A stretch of 64,000 nt of DNA, taken from the NCBI RefSeq assembly GCF_004379255.2, contig NC_056052.1:11835708-11899707 (forward strand), read 5' to 3'. The position numbers and the translations under genes are program-made. Positions 10,593 to 22,538 of the stretch are shown in pieces; within the stretch, counting starts at the first letter, position 1; every line of letters starts with the position of its first letter. The notes below the pieces were generated by a model. The model was given only the letters and a program-made list of their open reading frames with translations, searched no databases and was not told the DNA's origin. The DNA comes from Salvia splendens (lineage: Eukaryota; Streptophyta; Magnoliopsida; Lamiales; Lamiaceae).

Positions 10593-11731
10593 TGTAACGC
10601 CCCACTTTTCAAACCCTAATTTTGGAACCCTAAGACATTGCATTTATTGCTTTGATTGTCACGAAATAAATGATGAATTGTTATGTGATTGATTCGATGA
10701 CCTAATTTTGATTTGACCTAGTCAATTTCGTTGATTTTATGGCGTGGCTTAAATTAATTGATGTGGAATGAAATATATTGCGGTGAATTATATTTTTAAG
10801 GGGAGTGAGATTTAAGATAGAATCATAAATAATTACCTTGCCCTTTTATTGTGGAAATATTGGCCACTACCAAATTATTGGAGAGGAATTCTATTTCTTG
10901 GATTTAATTATTTGTTTTGGGATAATTATCCAAATTAAATCCTAAAGCCTAATTACCTTACTTCCTTCTTGATAAAAATCAGCCCCTATTATTTTCTTAG
11001 GGGGGTTCGAAATCTCCTAATTTGTAGGAGAAGGAAATTATTCATTTTTATTTTGATCCCTTAATTATTTCTTTCCATGTTTTAATTGGAATGTCCTAAC
11101 AAATCTTTCCCTAATCTATTTTATTAAAGATTTGGAAATTATTCCTTGTGGGAGGAATATTTCACACGCCTACTATCATATTATTTGGGAGGATTTTTAT
11201 TAATTTTCCTACTCCGTATTATTTTATTCTGCTTCGTGAAAACACCAAATTTAAATCAAAGGCTAATTAAATAGCCATGATTTTCGAAATATCCTTCTTA
11301 TTTATCCATCAATTACACGCCAATTACCTCCATCAAATCTCCCCAAATCTCTCCCATCTTTATTGTGATTATTCTCCAATTATTCTCTAATTAATTGGGA
11401 GATATTCTATTCCCTAAACTCTATAAATAAAAGACTCCTAACTACCTCAAATCACACGCCTCCCACCTCAATCACACGCCCCCTCCCTCTTCTCCACTCT
11501 CCCACACTTGTTCTTCTACTCTACTCAAGATCCTTTCGAAGTTTCCAAGAGATTGTTGAAGAAGCAAGATTTTTATTCGTTCCTACCGTTTATTTCGTCC
11601 AAGAGAGGTAAAAATCAGACCCTATTCTTCATTCCTCCCCATCTAAACATTCTTTGACTCCCTCATGCATGTAGAGAGTGTAGGGATTTCAAATCTAAGG
11701 GATTCAATCGGTAGGAATTTGTGTGTGTATG
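10593..11731 (+). repeat. 3' LTR of Tekay E, first segment
   Basis: Starts tgtaacgccccacttttcaa directly after the polypurine tract. It carries a TATA box (tataaataa, 11422) in ctctataaataaaagac, then a CT-rich stretch, as in the other Tekay LTRs. It stops at the GTATG target duplication of the Reina-like insertion. Confidence 0.85.
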
Positions 11732-12168
11732 TGTTAGCGGAGTAAAGGCAGCACGGTTGAGCCGGGCACGAGTTGTACCCTTTGATTGTAATCACCACAC
11801 GCGCACACACTCACAATAATGTTTGTGGGGAAATTTGCGGACTTTATTGATAGAATTCAAGACCCAAAAGACAATCCTCACTACGGAGGCCTACGATAAT
11901 CCGTCGTCCAAAACAAGTGATCACTAACGAGATATCCCTATTCTCACTAGAGTCTCTATATTTATAGACTATGGATACAACAAGAAATAATTGAATCGCA
12001 ATAAAATAGGAACAAACTAACAAACTAGCCGCTTCCCGTTTCCTTCGATTGCTTTCTTATTTTCCTCCACACGCCGCGTCTGCCGCGCCTGCTTCCCTAC
12101 TCTTCTCACTCGGCCAAACTACCCCCCGATTTCCTCGGCGGTAGACCCTCCATGCTCCTGTCGTATCA
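11732..12168 (-). repeat. 3' LTR (left copy) of the Reina-like element
   Basis: 437 bp and nearly identical to 16575-17012. On the minus strand it runs tgatacgacaggagcatgga to ctccgctaaca. A minus-strand TATA-like box (tctataaatatag) lies near 11953. Confidence 0.9.
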
Positions 12169-15100
12169 ACTGCCCCACCCATCGAAACAGCCTTGTCCGC
12201 AAGGCTGAAGAAAGGGAATTGGCCTTGCACCTCTGCCACGTCCATCCATGTGAACCTCACCATCTCGCTGGTTAGATCGAGTGTCCAACACTTTTTCGGG
12301 CAGAAAAGGAGGGTCATTGCCGCCTAGGCCATCGGGCAGGTTTGCCTCTGCCGTGGCCTCCCCTACGGCTCGTTTGAGCAGCGATACGTGGAACACGGGG
12401 TGTATGTGGGTCGACTCGGGCAGCTGAAGGCGATAGGCTATTGCCCCAATGCGGGACTCTATTCGAAATGGCCCGAAGAAACGGGGAGCCAGCTTCTTGT
12501 TGCGGGAGGAAAAAAGAGTGGATTGCCGGTGTGGTCGGAACCGGACACAGACCATATCCCCTACGGCAAACTCCACATCCCGCCGTTTCCTGTAGGCCGA
12601 GGCAGTCATTCAGTCCTGTGCCCGCCGGAGGTGATGACGCAATAATTCCAGCCTTTCATCGCGGGAGCGAAGTGTGTCGACGACTGCTTGCGCTCGAATT
12701 TCCCCGGGAATGAACGAGTGCAATGTAGGGGTTTCACCCGTAGACCACTTCGAAGGGCGTCATCCTCGAGGCGGAGTGAACGCTGGTGTTATAGCAGTAT
12801 TCCGCCCAAGCAAGCCATTTATTCCATTGCTTTGGCCGGTCCGACGAGAAACAACGTAAGTATGTCTGTAAACATCTGTTTAGTACCTCGGTTTGGCCGT
12901 CCGTTTCCGGGTGATATGCAGAGCTCATCTTTAGTTTAGTTCCCGTGGCGCGGAAAAGCTCCTTCCAGAACGAGCTCAAAAATATGGGGTCGCGATCGGA
13001 TACGATGGACCGGGGTATACCGTGGAGGCGAACTACCTCGTTGGTAAACAGCTCTGCTACTTGTCTGGCTGTGAAGGGGTGCCGTAATCCGATGAAGTGC
13101 CCACACTTGGATAGGCGGTCGACGACAACGAAGATGCAATCGAATCCTCCGGCTCGAGGCAATCCCGAAATGAAGTCCATGCTGACAACCTCCCAAACTC
13201 GAGCTGGAATTGGTAGTGGCTGCAGCAGGCCCGCTGGAGATCTCGTGTCGGACTTGTGCTTCTAGCAAGTCGCACATGCCGCGACGAACTGGGAGACCCT
13301 CTTCATCATGCCTGGCCAATAGACGTTGGAAGCCTACCGGCGATAGGTGCGGTATGCCCCTGAATGCCCCCTGTTGGTGTCACGTGGAACTCGGCGAGGA
13401 GCCTGGGTATCCACGGGGAGTGGGGAGGGACGACGATCCTCCCTTTGTAGAAAAGGGTGCCGTGCACCAGCTCGTAGTGTCGGGCGGCTGGCCGGCCTGC
13501 CTCTAGGGCCGTCTTGATGTCTAGGAACACGGGGTCCGCAGCTAAGTCGCTCTGCATGGTTGACCACTCCGGCCAAGCTGGAAGGGACAAGGCCGAGAGT
13601 TCCAAAGGCTCGTCGTCTCGCCGGGAGAGGGCGTCGGCCGCCCGGTTCAGCTTTCCCTCCTTATAGATGATCGTGAAGTCGTACCCCAGCAGCTTTGCCG
13701 CCCAATTTTGTTGTGCCGGAGTCGCCAAAGGGTGGGCTAGGAGTTGCCGCAAGCTGCGTTGGTCGGTGTGGACCACAAACCGGCGGCCTAGCAAGTATGG
13801 CCGCCAATGATGAATGGCGAGGACGAGAGCCATAAGCTCCTTCTCGTATGCGGACCTGGCTAACCAGCGGCCGGCCAGGCTCTTTCTGAAGTATGCAATC
13901 GGTTGACGATCTTGCATTAGAACTGCCCCTAGGCCGCGGCCCGAGGCATCGCACTCGATCACGAATTCTTTGGAAAAATCAGGCATTTTGAGGAGGGGGG
14001 CTGATGTCAATGCCGTCTTGAGTGCCTCGAATGCCGAGGCGGCCGCTGGTGGCCATGCCCATGGTCTCTTCGGGGTCGTGGACTGGGGGTTTTTCAATAG
14101 GTCCGTGAGGGGCGCTGCAATTTTGTCGTAGTCGCGGATGAAACGGCGGTAATACCCGGTTAGGCCAAGGAACCCGCGCACGCCCTTCAACAAAGATGGG
14201 GTGGGCCAGCGGAGGACTGCTGAGATCTTGGCCGGGTCCATCTTAACGCCTTCGAAGGACACGATGTGGCCTAAATATTCGACGCTGTCTCAGCCAAGGA
14301 GGCACTTCTTTGCGTTCACCACGAGTGAGTGAGCCTGCAGGGCCGTGAAAACCAAGTGTAGGTGGCGCAGATGGTCGGGCCACGAGGTACTGTAGACGAG
14401 GATATCGTCGAAAAAAACTAACACATACTTCCGCAATGCCAGCCTGAAAATATCATTCATGAGGCTCTGGAAGGTAGTCGGGGCATTGGTGAGGCCGAAT
14501 GGCATTACCAAGAACTTGTAATGGCCGGAGTGGGTTCGGAAAGCGGTTTTTGGGACGTCCTCGGTCGCCACCCGGATTTGGTGGTACCCCACCTTCAAGT
14601 CGATCTTGTTGAACCATCGGGCCCCATGTAGTTCGTCCAACAGTTCCTGTATCACCGGAATTGGGTACTTGTCCGAAACCGTCCTTTTGTTCAACTCCCG
14701 GTAGTCCACGCAAAACCTCAAAGATTCATCTTTTTTTTGTGAACGAGGAGTACCGGGCTGGAGAATGGACTTGTGCTGGGCTGGATTACGCCTGACTCCA
14801 GCATTTCCGCCACGAGCTTTTCCATTTTGTCCTTCTGTAGATGATTGTAACGGTATGGACGAACGGAGACGGGTTATATCCCTGGTATAAGTGGTATTCT
14901 GTGGTCAATCTGGCGGCGGGGTGGTAGGTCGGTTGCGAACTCCGTGATTTCGGGGTATTGCCTGATCAGATGCCGCAATTGGTCCGTGGCCTCGGCCGAT
15001 AGGGCCGGGTCGATGCCGAAAGGAGAAGCTGACGGTGTGGTGTCTATTGAGTGGAGGATCCATCCGCAGTCGCCTTCCTCCAGGCGACGGAGGTCCCCGG

Positions 15101-15743
15101 TGGAGCAGGCCCGCCGCATGAGGGATGGGTTCCCCTTGAGGGACACGGGTCTGCCGTGGACGGAGAAATCCATCGAGGAATGTTGCCAATTGACCATGAC
15201 GTACCCCAGGGAGGCGAGCCACGACACTCCCAAAATGATATCGATGTTGCGAAGGGGGAACACATAGCAAGATATGGTGAAGTCCTCGTTTGCCATTGTG
15301 ACCGTGACCCCTTTGCAGATTCCAGCCGCACGCCGCGTGGAGCCGTCCCCTAGTACGACTGAGTAGGGCGACGTTGGGGTGATCCGCAGTTGGAGCAGTT
15401 GGGCGCACTGCTCGGAGATGAAACAGTAGTTAGCCCCGCTATCCACCATGATCTTGACCTGCTGCTGACCCACATGGCCGAACAATTTCATGGTATTTGC
15501 CGTGTCCAAGCCATGTAGGGATAAAACGGAGAGTTTCGGTTTACTCATATCCTCCAGCTCCGTAGGGTCCTCGAGCTCCAGGTCCTCTGCTGGCAGCTCG
15601 TCTTCTTCGCAGATGAGGACATTGAGGGTCTTGGGCGGGCACTTGTGAGTCGGGCTAAACTTAAGACCGCACTTGACACATGTGCCGGCCGCGATGTGCC
15701 TCCTATACTCCTCCGGTGAAATATTCCGGAAGCGTTTGGACAC
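12166..15743 (-). pseudogene. pol of the Reina-like element, frameshifted
   Basis: Order on the minus strand: CCHC-type knuckle (CVKCGLKFSPTHKC) and protease (VDSGANYCFI) in 14874-15743; RT in 14290-14721 ([19 protein letters not shown]); RT end and RNase H in 13306-14262 (CDASGRGLGAVLMQ); integrase core in 12734-13319 ([22 protein letters not shown]); integrase end in 12166-12609 (VGDMVCVRFRPHRQS, HPVFHVSLLK). The frame changes at a long A run near 14733, at a stop near 14287, and again near 13310 and 12650. The last break puts the chromodomain region out of frame. The enzymes are recognisable but not translatable as one protein. Confidence 0.85.
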
Positions 15744-15812
15744 CGGCCGGGATGACCCCGTGGAGCAGAACTGAGATGGAGGGTTCGAGTAGCCGGTTGC
15801 TGTTGGACGGCG

Positions 15813-16558
15813 TTACTGGCCGACGTAGGGCTGAGACACACCGTGGAAGGGGGGAGGAGCTGCCCGCGGCGGGTGCTGTGAAGCGAGCAGGTCGATGTCC
15901 AGTGCCAACTCTACAGCGTCCTCATACGACGTAATCTTGGCGGCTTTCATCTGGAGGCGCACTTCGGGACGGAGGGCTGCCATGAAGAACCCGAGGTACT
16001 GGTGACAGGCTATATCTGGTACCTGTGCGAGGCGAGCCTCGAAGGCTGCCACATATTCAGCGAGGGAGCCCGTGTGGCGGACTGCCGCAAAGGCCTCGTA
16101 CTCGTCCAGGGCCCCATTTCCCCTGAAACGCTTCATCAACTCACGAGCAAACCGTGCCCAGGAGAGGTCTGGAACCCGTTTCTGCAGGAGCTGATACCAG
16201 GGGAGGGCGGCGCCAGCCAGTGCCACCATGGCTACGCCCACCTGCTTCTCGGGTGCCGTATCCGAAATCAGGAAGTACTGCTCCGCCCTTGCCAGCCATG
16301 CGAGGGCGTCAGTGCCGTCAAAAGTCGGCATAGGGGATGCGGAATTGTTTCCGGTTGAAACTAAATTTGATTCCCGGTTCTCGGAGGAAGCCTCGCCCTC
16401 CAGAGGGACCTTGGTACCGGGGTGAGGGACGCGAATCCCGCACGCAGCTCGACCAACAAGGAGTCGAGCTTGGATTCCAAATTTGTGACTCGTTCGTTGA
16501 GTTCCGCATTTGCCTTCTCCTCCACGTCAAGGCGAGAATCACCTCGAGAGTTCACCAT
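15813..16558 (-). pseudogene. gag of the Reina-like element, frameshifted
   Basis: The N-terminal piece 16361-16558 starts at an ATG only 16 nt inside the 5' LTR edge and forms a short coiled-coil-like stretch (LNERVTNLESKLDSLLVEL). The frame then shifts near 16340 into 15813-16331, a retrotransposon gag domain (FDGTDALAWLARAEQYF, WARFARELMKRF, LAEYVAAFEARLAQV). It encodes the capsid-like protein that would package the element RNA. A further shift near 15780 separates it from the CCHC knuckle of the next frame. Confidence 0.8.
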
Positions 16559-16574
16559 CGTTCACCGCACCAAT

Positions 16575-17012
16575 TATTAGCGGAGTAAAGGCAGCACGGT
16601 TGAGCCGGGCACGAGTTGTACCCTTTGATTGTAATCACCACACGCGCACACACTCACAATAATGTTTGTGGGGAAATTTGCGGACTTTATTGATAGAATT
16701 CAAGACCCAAAAGACAATCCTCACTACGGAGGCCTACGACAATCCGTCCGTCCAAAACAAGTGATCACTAACGAGATATCCCTATTCTCACTAGAGTCTC
16801 TATATTTATAGACTATGGATACAACAAGAAATAATTGAATCGCAATAAAATAGGAACAAACTAACAAACTAGCCGCTTCCCGTTTCCTTCGATTGCTTCC
16901 TTATTTTCCTCCACACGCCGCGTCTGCCGCGCCTGCTTCCCTACTCTTCTCACTCGGCCAAACTACCCCCCGATTTCCTCGGCGGTAGACCCTCCATGCT
17001 CCTGTCGTATCA
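16575..17012 (-). repeat. 5' LTR (right copy) of the Reina-like element
   Basis: 438 bp. The primer site should lie just left of 16575; there the minus strand reads attggtgcggtgaacgatgg, which is not the initiator-Met type seen in the other elements and overlaps the gag ATG. Confidence 0.9.
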
Positions 17013-17682
17013 GTATGTTTGATTGCGCTTTGAATGGATTTATTTGATGAATTAATGAATCTATGGTGAATGATGTATGATGTTATGAGAGCATGAGTAT
17101 AAGGACCCTTTTGAGCATGGTTGTGTGTTAAACCCATGAAAAGGTTGATTTTGAATAAATAGGGATAAACCCTAATTCAAATTTTTAAAGGCATGAAAAG
17201 CTGTAAGTTCGGACAGTATGTTCCGACATGCATTTTACCAACCAAATGAACTCCGATTTGATCGATTCTTTTTCCTGAGTAAATATCTTGATGTCTTCTA
17301 TGTTGTGTGTGAATTTCAACTCATTTGGATAAAAGATGGAGTTTTGGTGAATTTTTAAAGTTGACTGCGCATTTCTGGCAGAAAATATTTTATCGACCAG
17401 TAGGTTACGTTGTCCTTTTTGACCTACCAAAAAGGGGTATTTTGATATGAAATTTAAACTGGAAGTTAATTGATGAGTCTACTGCATTGTGGTAAAGTTT
17501 TAGCCCCAACGGAAGTCGGATAAAATTTTAATAATTTTTATAAAATAGTTGCGCAGTGCTGCCAGATCTCTGTCTTCACAAAAACACTATGTTGTTATAA
17601 GTGAATTACTTGATTGATATATGTGTTGACATGATGCGCTGTTCAAAGGGGGGGGGGGGGAAAGGGAAAACGATAGAGACAT
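17013..17682 (+). repeat. LTR of Tekay E, middle segment
   Basis: Continues the LTR after the Reina-like insertion; the first five bases are its target duplication. It holds two copies of the roughly 184-bp module (tgcgca at 17366 and 17550) and a run of 12 or more G near 17648. It ends with gacat, the target duplication of the copia insertion. Confidence 0.85.
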
Positions 17683-18348
17683 TGTGAAGAACGAACTTAT
17701 GGTTGTGACGATCGAAAAGGAAATTAATGAAATGACAAGATGCAAGGAAGAACACAAGCGAATTACGTGGTTCGGCGTAAGCCTACATCCACGGGCAGAA
17801 TCTGGTGTGTTTCTTTATTGATCACTCGAGAGATTACAAACACAAGAGCACTCAAAACTCTCAAGAATTTACAAGATGGAAAACCCTCAACTCGCCCGAA
17901 AACTTCTTGCTTCGAGAGCTAAAAACGCACAGCTGAAAGATAACACTTCCTCTCTTGAATTCTCTCTCTATCACTTTGATTTCTGTTGTTGTTGTTTCTG
18001 GAATGAATCGCAACTTCCTTAAGTAGTACCGATCAAGAAAAACCGCCGAACAGTTTCCTTTGCCGAACAGCTTCCTTTGCCGAACAGCTTCCTTTGCCGA
18101 ACAGCTTCCTTTTGTCCGAACACCTTTTGGCGAACACCTTTTGGCGAACACCTTTTGCCGAACACCTTTTGGCGAACAGCTTTTGCCGAACACCTTCTGG
18201 CGAACACCTTTTGGCGAACAGCTTCCTTTTGCCGAAAACGGTTATAACCGTTTCCAACGGCTAGTTTCTGTTTCGGTTCCCAACAGCTATTTCCTGACTT
18301 GATTCTTCCACCAGCTCAGTCCGATCTTGATGAGCTCAAACACTAACA
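17683..18348 (-). repeat. 3' LTR (left copy) of the copia element
   Basis: 666 bp, 17 bp longer than the partner LTR. The length difference is one extra unit of the minisatellite at 18045-18235. Confidence 0.9.
18045..18235. repeat. minisatellite inside the copia LTR (left copy)
   Basis: Tandem units of about 14-17 bp: ccgaacagcttcctttg in the left half and gcgaacaccttttg in the right half, with alternating ccgaac/gcgaac variants. The pattern differs in number and order from the partner array at 22903-23076. Confidence 0.9.
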
Positions 18349-18409
18349 AATCCTCCACCTTTGAGCAATCTAAGATCCATCACCACCAGTTCCACCTTCC
18401 TTCCCATAC

Positions 18410-18961
18410 TTACAAATTTCGGACCACCCCAACCAAATCCAAGCAATGTCGGAACTTGGATCTCGGTAGGGCTTTAGTAAGTGCATCAGCCGCATTGTTC
18501 TCGGTGCTGACCTTCTCAATCTTCACCGCACCCTTCTCAACCTCATCTCGAATGAAATGCAGCCTCACGTCTATATGTTTGCTGCGTTCATGATATGTCT
18601 GATGTTTCGAAAGACAAATCGCGCTATTGCTGTCGCACTTGATCACAACATTCTCTTGCTTCACCCCAAAATCACCAACTATACCCCTAAGCCAGAAGCT
18701 TTCCTTTACTGCCTCAGCAAGAGCTATATACTCTGCCTCCGTCGTCGATAGAGCCACTACGGATTGGAGATTAGACTTCCAGCTCACCGCGGAGCCGAAC
18801 AAGGTAAATATGTACCCAGATTGTGAGCGCCTATTATCAAGGTTAGCTGCATAATCTGAATCGCAAAACCCAATAATGCTATCCTTATCTCCTTCATTCT
18901 CTGATTTGAACATTATTCCCAGATCACTACTTCCTTTAAGATACTTGAGAATCCCTTTCAA
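18410..18961 (-). pseudogene. copia pol, RT end and RNase H (separated by a one-base frameshift)
   Basis: 183 residues starting at the RT/RNase H linker (LKYLKGSSDLGI) and covering RNase H (GFCDSDYAANLDNRRSQSGY, STTEAEYIALAEA, KHIDVRLHFIRDEV). RNase H degrades the RNA strand during reverse transcription. It belongs to the same polyprotein as 18958-22431; near 18960-18975 the upstream frame meets a stop because one base appears to be missing. Otherwise the sequence is intact to the normal C-terminus. Confidence 0.85.
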
Positions 18962-21900
18962 AACAACCAGTGCTCTCTTCCCGGACAGGACATGTATCTG
19001 CTCACCACGCTTACCGCATGAGAAATATCAGGCCTTGTGCATATCATCATATACATCACACTCCCAACTATGTTGGAATAAGGTATCTGGCTCATCTCTC
19101 TTTCTTCTTGCTGATTTCTGGGACATTGTGATTTGGACAGCTTAGTCTGTTGTGATAGTGGAACTGAGGTTGTTCTACTCTTGTCAATCTGATATTTGTG
19201 CAGTACTTTCTGAATGTAGCCTTCTTGGGACAACCACAACACCCTCTTATCTGCACTTCTGAATATATCCATTCCCAAAATCTTGCTAGCACTCCCCAGA
19301 TCCTTGATTTCAAATCCCTTTTTCAATAAGGCTTTCACCCTATCTAGCTCCTGTCTATCTGGTCCAGCAAGCAAGATGTCGTCTACATATAATAGCAAAT
19401 ACACAGCAGGTCCCTCAGACTTTGATTTGAAGTAGACACAACTATCATATCTGGAATTTATAAATCCCATACTCTGCATATGTTCATCAAACTTGATATG
19501 CCATTGTCTACTTGCTTGCTTCAAACCGTATAGACTTTTCTTTAGTAGACAAACCTTATCTTCACTCCCATGTATCACAAATCCCTCTGGCTGATTCATG
19601 TATATAGTTTCCTCAAGCTCTCCATGAAGAAAGGCTGTCTTCACATCAAGTTGGTCCAAAAACCAACTTCTTTGAGTAACTATAGCTAGCAAAATTCTGA
19701 TTGAGGCATGCTTTACCACTGGAGAAAATACTTCATTATAGTCTATTCCCTCCTCTTGTGTGAACCCCCGAGCTACAAGCCTAGCCTTGAACCTAATCTT
19801 GTTCCCAACCTCCAACTTTTTCTTGTATATCCACTTACAACTCACTGGTTTTTGTGTGGAAGGTCTCTTCACAAGCACCCATGTCTTGTTTTTGATCAGG
19901 GACTGTATTTCATCTATCATAGCCTCCATCCACTGCTTGCTCTCCTTAGAACTCATAGCTTCCTTGAAGCTTGAAGGCTCTGCATACTCTATGTTTTCTG
20001 CAACACATAGTGCATATAGCAAGTATTCTTCTTCACTGTATCTTGTAGATGGTTTAGGGATTCTTCTGACCCTATCTCTGGCTAGAACATAGTCACCCAA
20101 ATCCTGCTGCTCAGGGTTCAACACATCAGCACCTGCTTCTTCTTGTTCACTATGATTTCCCATCTGCTGTTCAGGCTCAGCAGTTCTATCTGCTCCAGAA
20201 ACCTCCACCTGAACTGATTCCTCAGCCTCCTCAGGTTCTGGAACACCCATCTCCACCATCCTCTCAGGCTCTGGTTCTTTCTCAGAATGAGATGGCCTCT
20301 GGCTCTCTTGAGCCTTTTCCAGAAATGGCATCCTACTTTCTTCAAATTGCACATCTCTAGAGATAATAACTTTCTGATTTCCTGGCTCTATGCACCACAG
20401 CCTGTAGCCCTTCACTCCCCTTTGGTATCCAATCATCACACATCTCAAGGCCCTTGGCTCCAACTTACTTTGCCTGATGTGTGCATAAGCCATACAACCA
20501 AAAATCTTCATATTCGAATAATCCATGGCCTTTCCATACCATCTCTGATCAGGAGTGTCAAAAGCTATAGCTGAAGAAGGACTTCTATTGATGAGAACTG
20601 CTGCCATACTCACAGCCTCACCCCAGAATCTCTTAGCCATTCCAGAGCCAAAGAGCATACATCTAACTCGCTCTAGGATGGTTCTATTCATGCGCTCAGC
20701 GACTCCATTCTGTTGGGGATTAGATGGAGATGTCCTATGCCTCTTCATACCTTTCTGCTTGCAGAAAGAATCAAACTCCCCACTCAGAAACTCCAGCCCA
20801 TTATCAGTTCTTAAACACTTCAAAGAACACCCTTTCTCCACCTCCACTTCCCTACACCACTCCTTGAATTTCATGAATGTCTCTGACTTTTCCTTCAAGA
20901 TAAACACCCATAATTTTCTAGAAAAATCATCAATAATGGATAGAAAGTATCTACCTCCACCCAATGAAGCTGGTGTAGCTGGGCCCCACAAGTCACTGTG
21001 GGCATAGTCTAGTGGTGACCTTGAGCTGTGAATTCCTCTCCCATAGGGCAGTTTCTTACTCTTTCCGAGCACACATTGCTCACACAAACCCAACTGCTCA
21101 TTGGGATTTTCCAGCTTAATCAGCTCCTTCTTGGCCAATTCTTTGATTCCATTTTCTCCCAAGTGTCCGAGTCTGAGATGCCACATTCTTAAGTCTAATA
21201 CCAGATTCACAGATCCAGTAACCACACTTGCCTTTAGATAGTATAGGCTTCTCTTTCTCTCAGCCATCATAACAACATCACCATTCTTGACGATGTTCAT
21301 AATCCCATCAGACAATATGCAATTATATCCTGCTGCATCCAACACTCCAATAGAGATCAAATTCCTCTTAATCTCTGGAATAAACCTCACACCAGTGAGT
21401 AACCTGATGGAGCCATCATGAAGTCTAAGCCTGATGGACCCAACTCCTCTGATTCTGCATATCTGGTCATTTCCTAACAAAACTGATCCAGCTGCATTCT
21501 TGATTTCCTCAAAATGACTTCTAGTTGGACACATGTGGAAGCTACATCCAGAATCCATGATCCATGGAAGTTCTTCCATGTCCTCAGTCACACACAGAGC
21601 CTCCGGGACCACCAACTCTTCTGCAATATCAGCATTGTTCTTGCCATTCTCTTCCTCGGCCTGCTTCTTCTTCCAAACCCAACAATTCTTCTTTATGTGG
21701 CCTGGTTTCTTGCAGTGATGGCATGATCTGGTCTCTTTCCAGTCAGCTGTCTTGTTTTTCCATGGCTTCTTCTGTGACTTTCTTTTCACATTCTTCTTGT
21801 GATCAGTAACACTCAGACTCTCAGACACCATTTCAGTGGACTTTGGATTAGATTTCTGGATTTCCTTGAGCTTTAGAGCAGAGTACACCTCTTCATATCC

Positions 21901-22431
21901 AATCTTGGACTCTCTACCAAGAAGTATAGCATCCTTGAAATGCTCATAACTTGGTGGCAAGGAATTCAACAACATCAGAGCCTTGTCCTCATCTTTAATC
22001 TCTTCATCAATGTTCTCAAGATCATCGATGCACTTCCCAAATTCTTCGAGCTGTTCCAACACACCTTTTCCATCAGCAATCTTGAAAGTGAGAAGTTTCT
22101 GCTTCAGGTGCAGCCGATTTGCCAAAGATTTGGCCATGTATAATGACTCCAACTTGGACCAAACTCCAGCCGCTGTCTCCTCCTTTGAAACTTCTCTGAG
22201 GACTCTGTCATTGAGGTTGAGTATCAAGGTACTATATGCCTTGTACTCTCTGTCTTGAGCCTTTGCCTTCTCCTTTTCATCAGGCTCGGGCTTCTCCCCC
22301 TCATTACTGCCTCCACCATTTAGGGTTTCCCATAAACCCTGTTGCATCAAGATTGCTTTCATCTTCAGCCTCCATAGGCCAAAATCATTTCGGCCTGTGA
22401 ACTTTTCAACATCAAACCTTGCTGCAGCCAT
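18958..22431 (-). CDS. copia gag-pol polyprotein (gag, protease, integrase, RT)
   Basis: 1157 residues in one frame from ATG at 22431. Order: gag (VEKFTGRNDFGLWRLKMKAI, about residues 7-26), CCHC knuckle (CHHCKKPGHIKKNC, about 237-250), protease (WIMDSGCSFHMC, about 287), pre-integrase (MWHLRLGHLGENG), integrase core (HSDLWGPATPASLGGG, DDFSRKLWVF, NGVAERMNRTI), and reverse transcriptase (TWVLVKRPSTQKPVSCKW, LLLYVDDILLAG). The length suits copia polyproteins of about 1300-1450 residues once the separated RNase H is added. The ATG follows about 100 bp of leader from the 5' LTR. A single frameshift at the 3' end suggests a recent insertion. Confidence 0.92.
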   Translation of the reverse strand: MAAARFDVEKFTGRNDFGLWRLKMKAILMQQGLWETLNGGGSNEGEKPEPDEKEKAKAQDREYKAYSTLILNLNDRVLREVSKEETAAGVWSKLESLYMAKSLANRLHLKQKLLTFKIADGKGVLEQLEEFGKCIDDLENIDEEIKDEDKALMLLNSLPPSYEHFKDAILLGRESKIGYEEVYSALKLKEIQKSNPKSTEMVSESLSVTDHKKNVKRKSQKKPWKNKTADWKETRSCHHCKKPGHIKKNCWVWKKKQAEEENGKNNADIAEELVVPEALCVTEDMEELPWIMDSGCSFHMCPTRSHFEEIKNAAGSVLLGNDQICRIRGVGSIRLRLHDGSIRLLTGVRFIPEIKRNLISIGVLDAAGYNCILSDGIMNIVKNGDVVMMAERKRSLYYLKASVVTGSVNLVLDLRMWHLRLGHLGENGIKELAKKELIKLENPNEQLGLCEQCVLGKSKKLPYGRGIHSSRSPLDYAHSDLWGPATPASLGGGRYFLSIIDDFSRKLWVFILKEKSETFMKFKEWCREVEVEKGCSLKCLRTDNGLEFLSGEFDSFCKQKGMKRHRTSPSNPQQNGVAERMNRTILERVRCMLFGSGMAKRFWGEAVSMAAVLINRSPSSAIAFDTPDQRWYGKAMDYSNMKIFGCMAYAHIRQSKLEPRALRCVMIGYQRGVKGYRLWCIEPGNQKVIISRDVQFEESRMPFLEKAQESQRPSHSEKEPEPERMVEMGVPEPEEAEESVQVEVSGADRTAEPEQQMGNHSEQEEAGADVLNPEQQDLGDYVLARDRVRRIPKPSTRYSEEEYLLYALCVAENIEYAEPSSFKEAMSSKESKQWMEAMIDEIQSLIKNKTWVLVKRPSTQKPVSCKWIYKKKLEVGNKIRFKARLVARGFTQEEGIDYNEVFSPVVKHASIRILLAIVTQRSWFLDQLDVKTAFLHGELEETIYMNQPEGFVIHGSEDKVCLLKKSLYGLKQASRQWHIKFDEHMQSMGFINSRYDSCVYFKSKSEGPAVYLLLYVDDILLAGPDRQELDRVKALLKKGFEIKDLGSASKILGMDIFRSADKRVLWLSQEGYIQKVLHKYQIDKSRTTSVPLSQQTKLSKSQCPRNQQEEREMSQIPYSNIVGSVMYMMICTRPDISHAVSVVSRYMSCPGREHWLF

Positions 22432-22538
22432 TATTCAAACAGGTTGAGCGCCTTCTTGAGGACAAAGAAAGAACTCCCAAAACTTTGTGCCTTCTCGATC
22501 AATTCAGTGGATTGAAGTTCCCACAGACGGCGCCACGT

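Larger units (their letters stand above)
11732..17012 (-). mobile_element. complete Reina-like Ty3-gypsy element, TSD GTATG
   Basis: LTRs 11732-12168 and 16575-17012 (437 and 438 bp) are direct copies with ends tgttagcggag/tattagcggag and cgtatca. The 5-bp duplication gtatg lies at 11727-11731 and 17013-17017. A polypurine tract (gggtggggca on the minus strand) abuts the left LTR. Short LTRs, a total of about 5.3 kb, and the RT/integrase motifs fit the Reina chromovirus clade; the clade name is an inference. It sits inside the LTR of Tekay E. Confidence 0.9.

Noticed and set aside
18045..18235. Possible CRISPR-like array
   Set aside because: Units are contiguous, without unique spacers, and lie in an LTR of a plant retrotransposon.
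18019..18257. Repetitive lysine/arginine-rich ORFs (KRCSPKGVRQKVFAK type) in the copia LTR
   Set aside because: They are translations of the 14-17-bp minisatellite; length and order change between the LTRs and no frame continues outside.
19708..21809. Many plus-strand ORFs across the copia element
   Set aside because: They are antisense shadows of the long minus-strand gag-pol frame.
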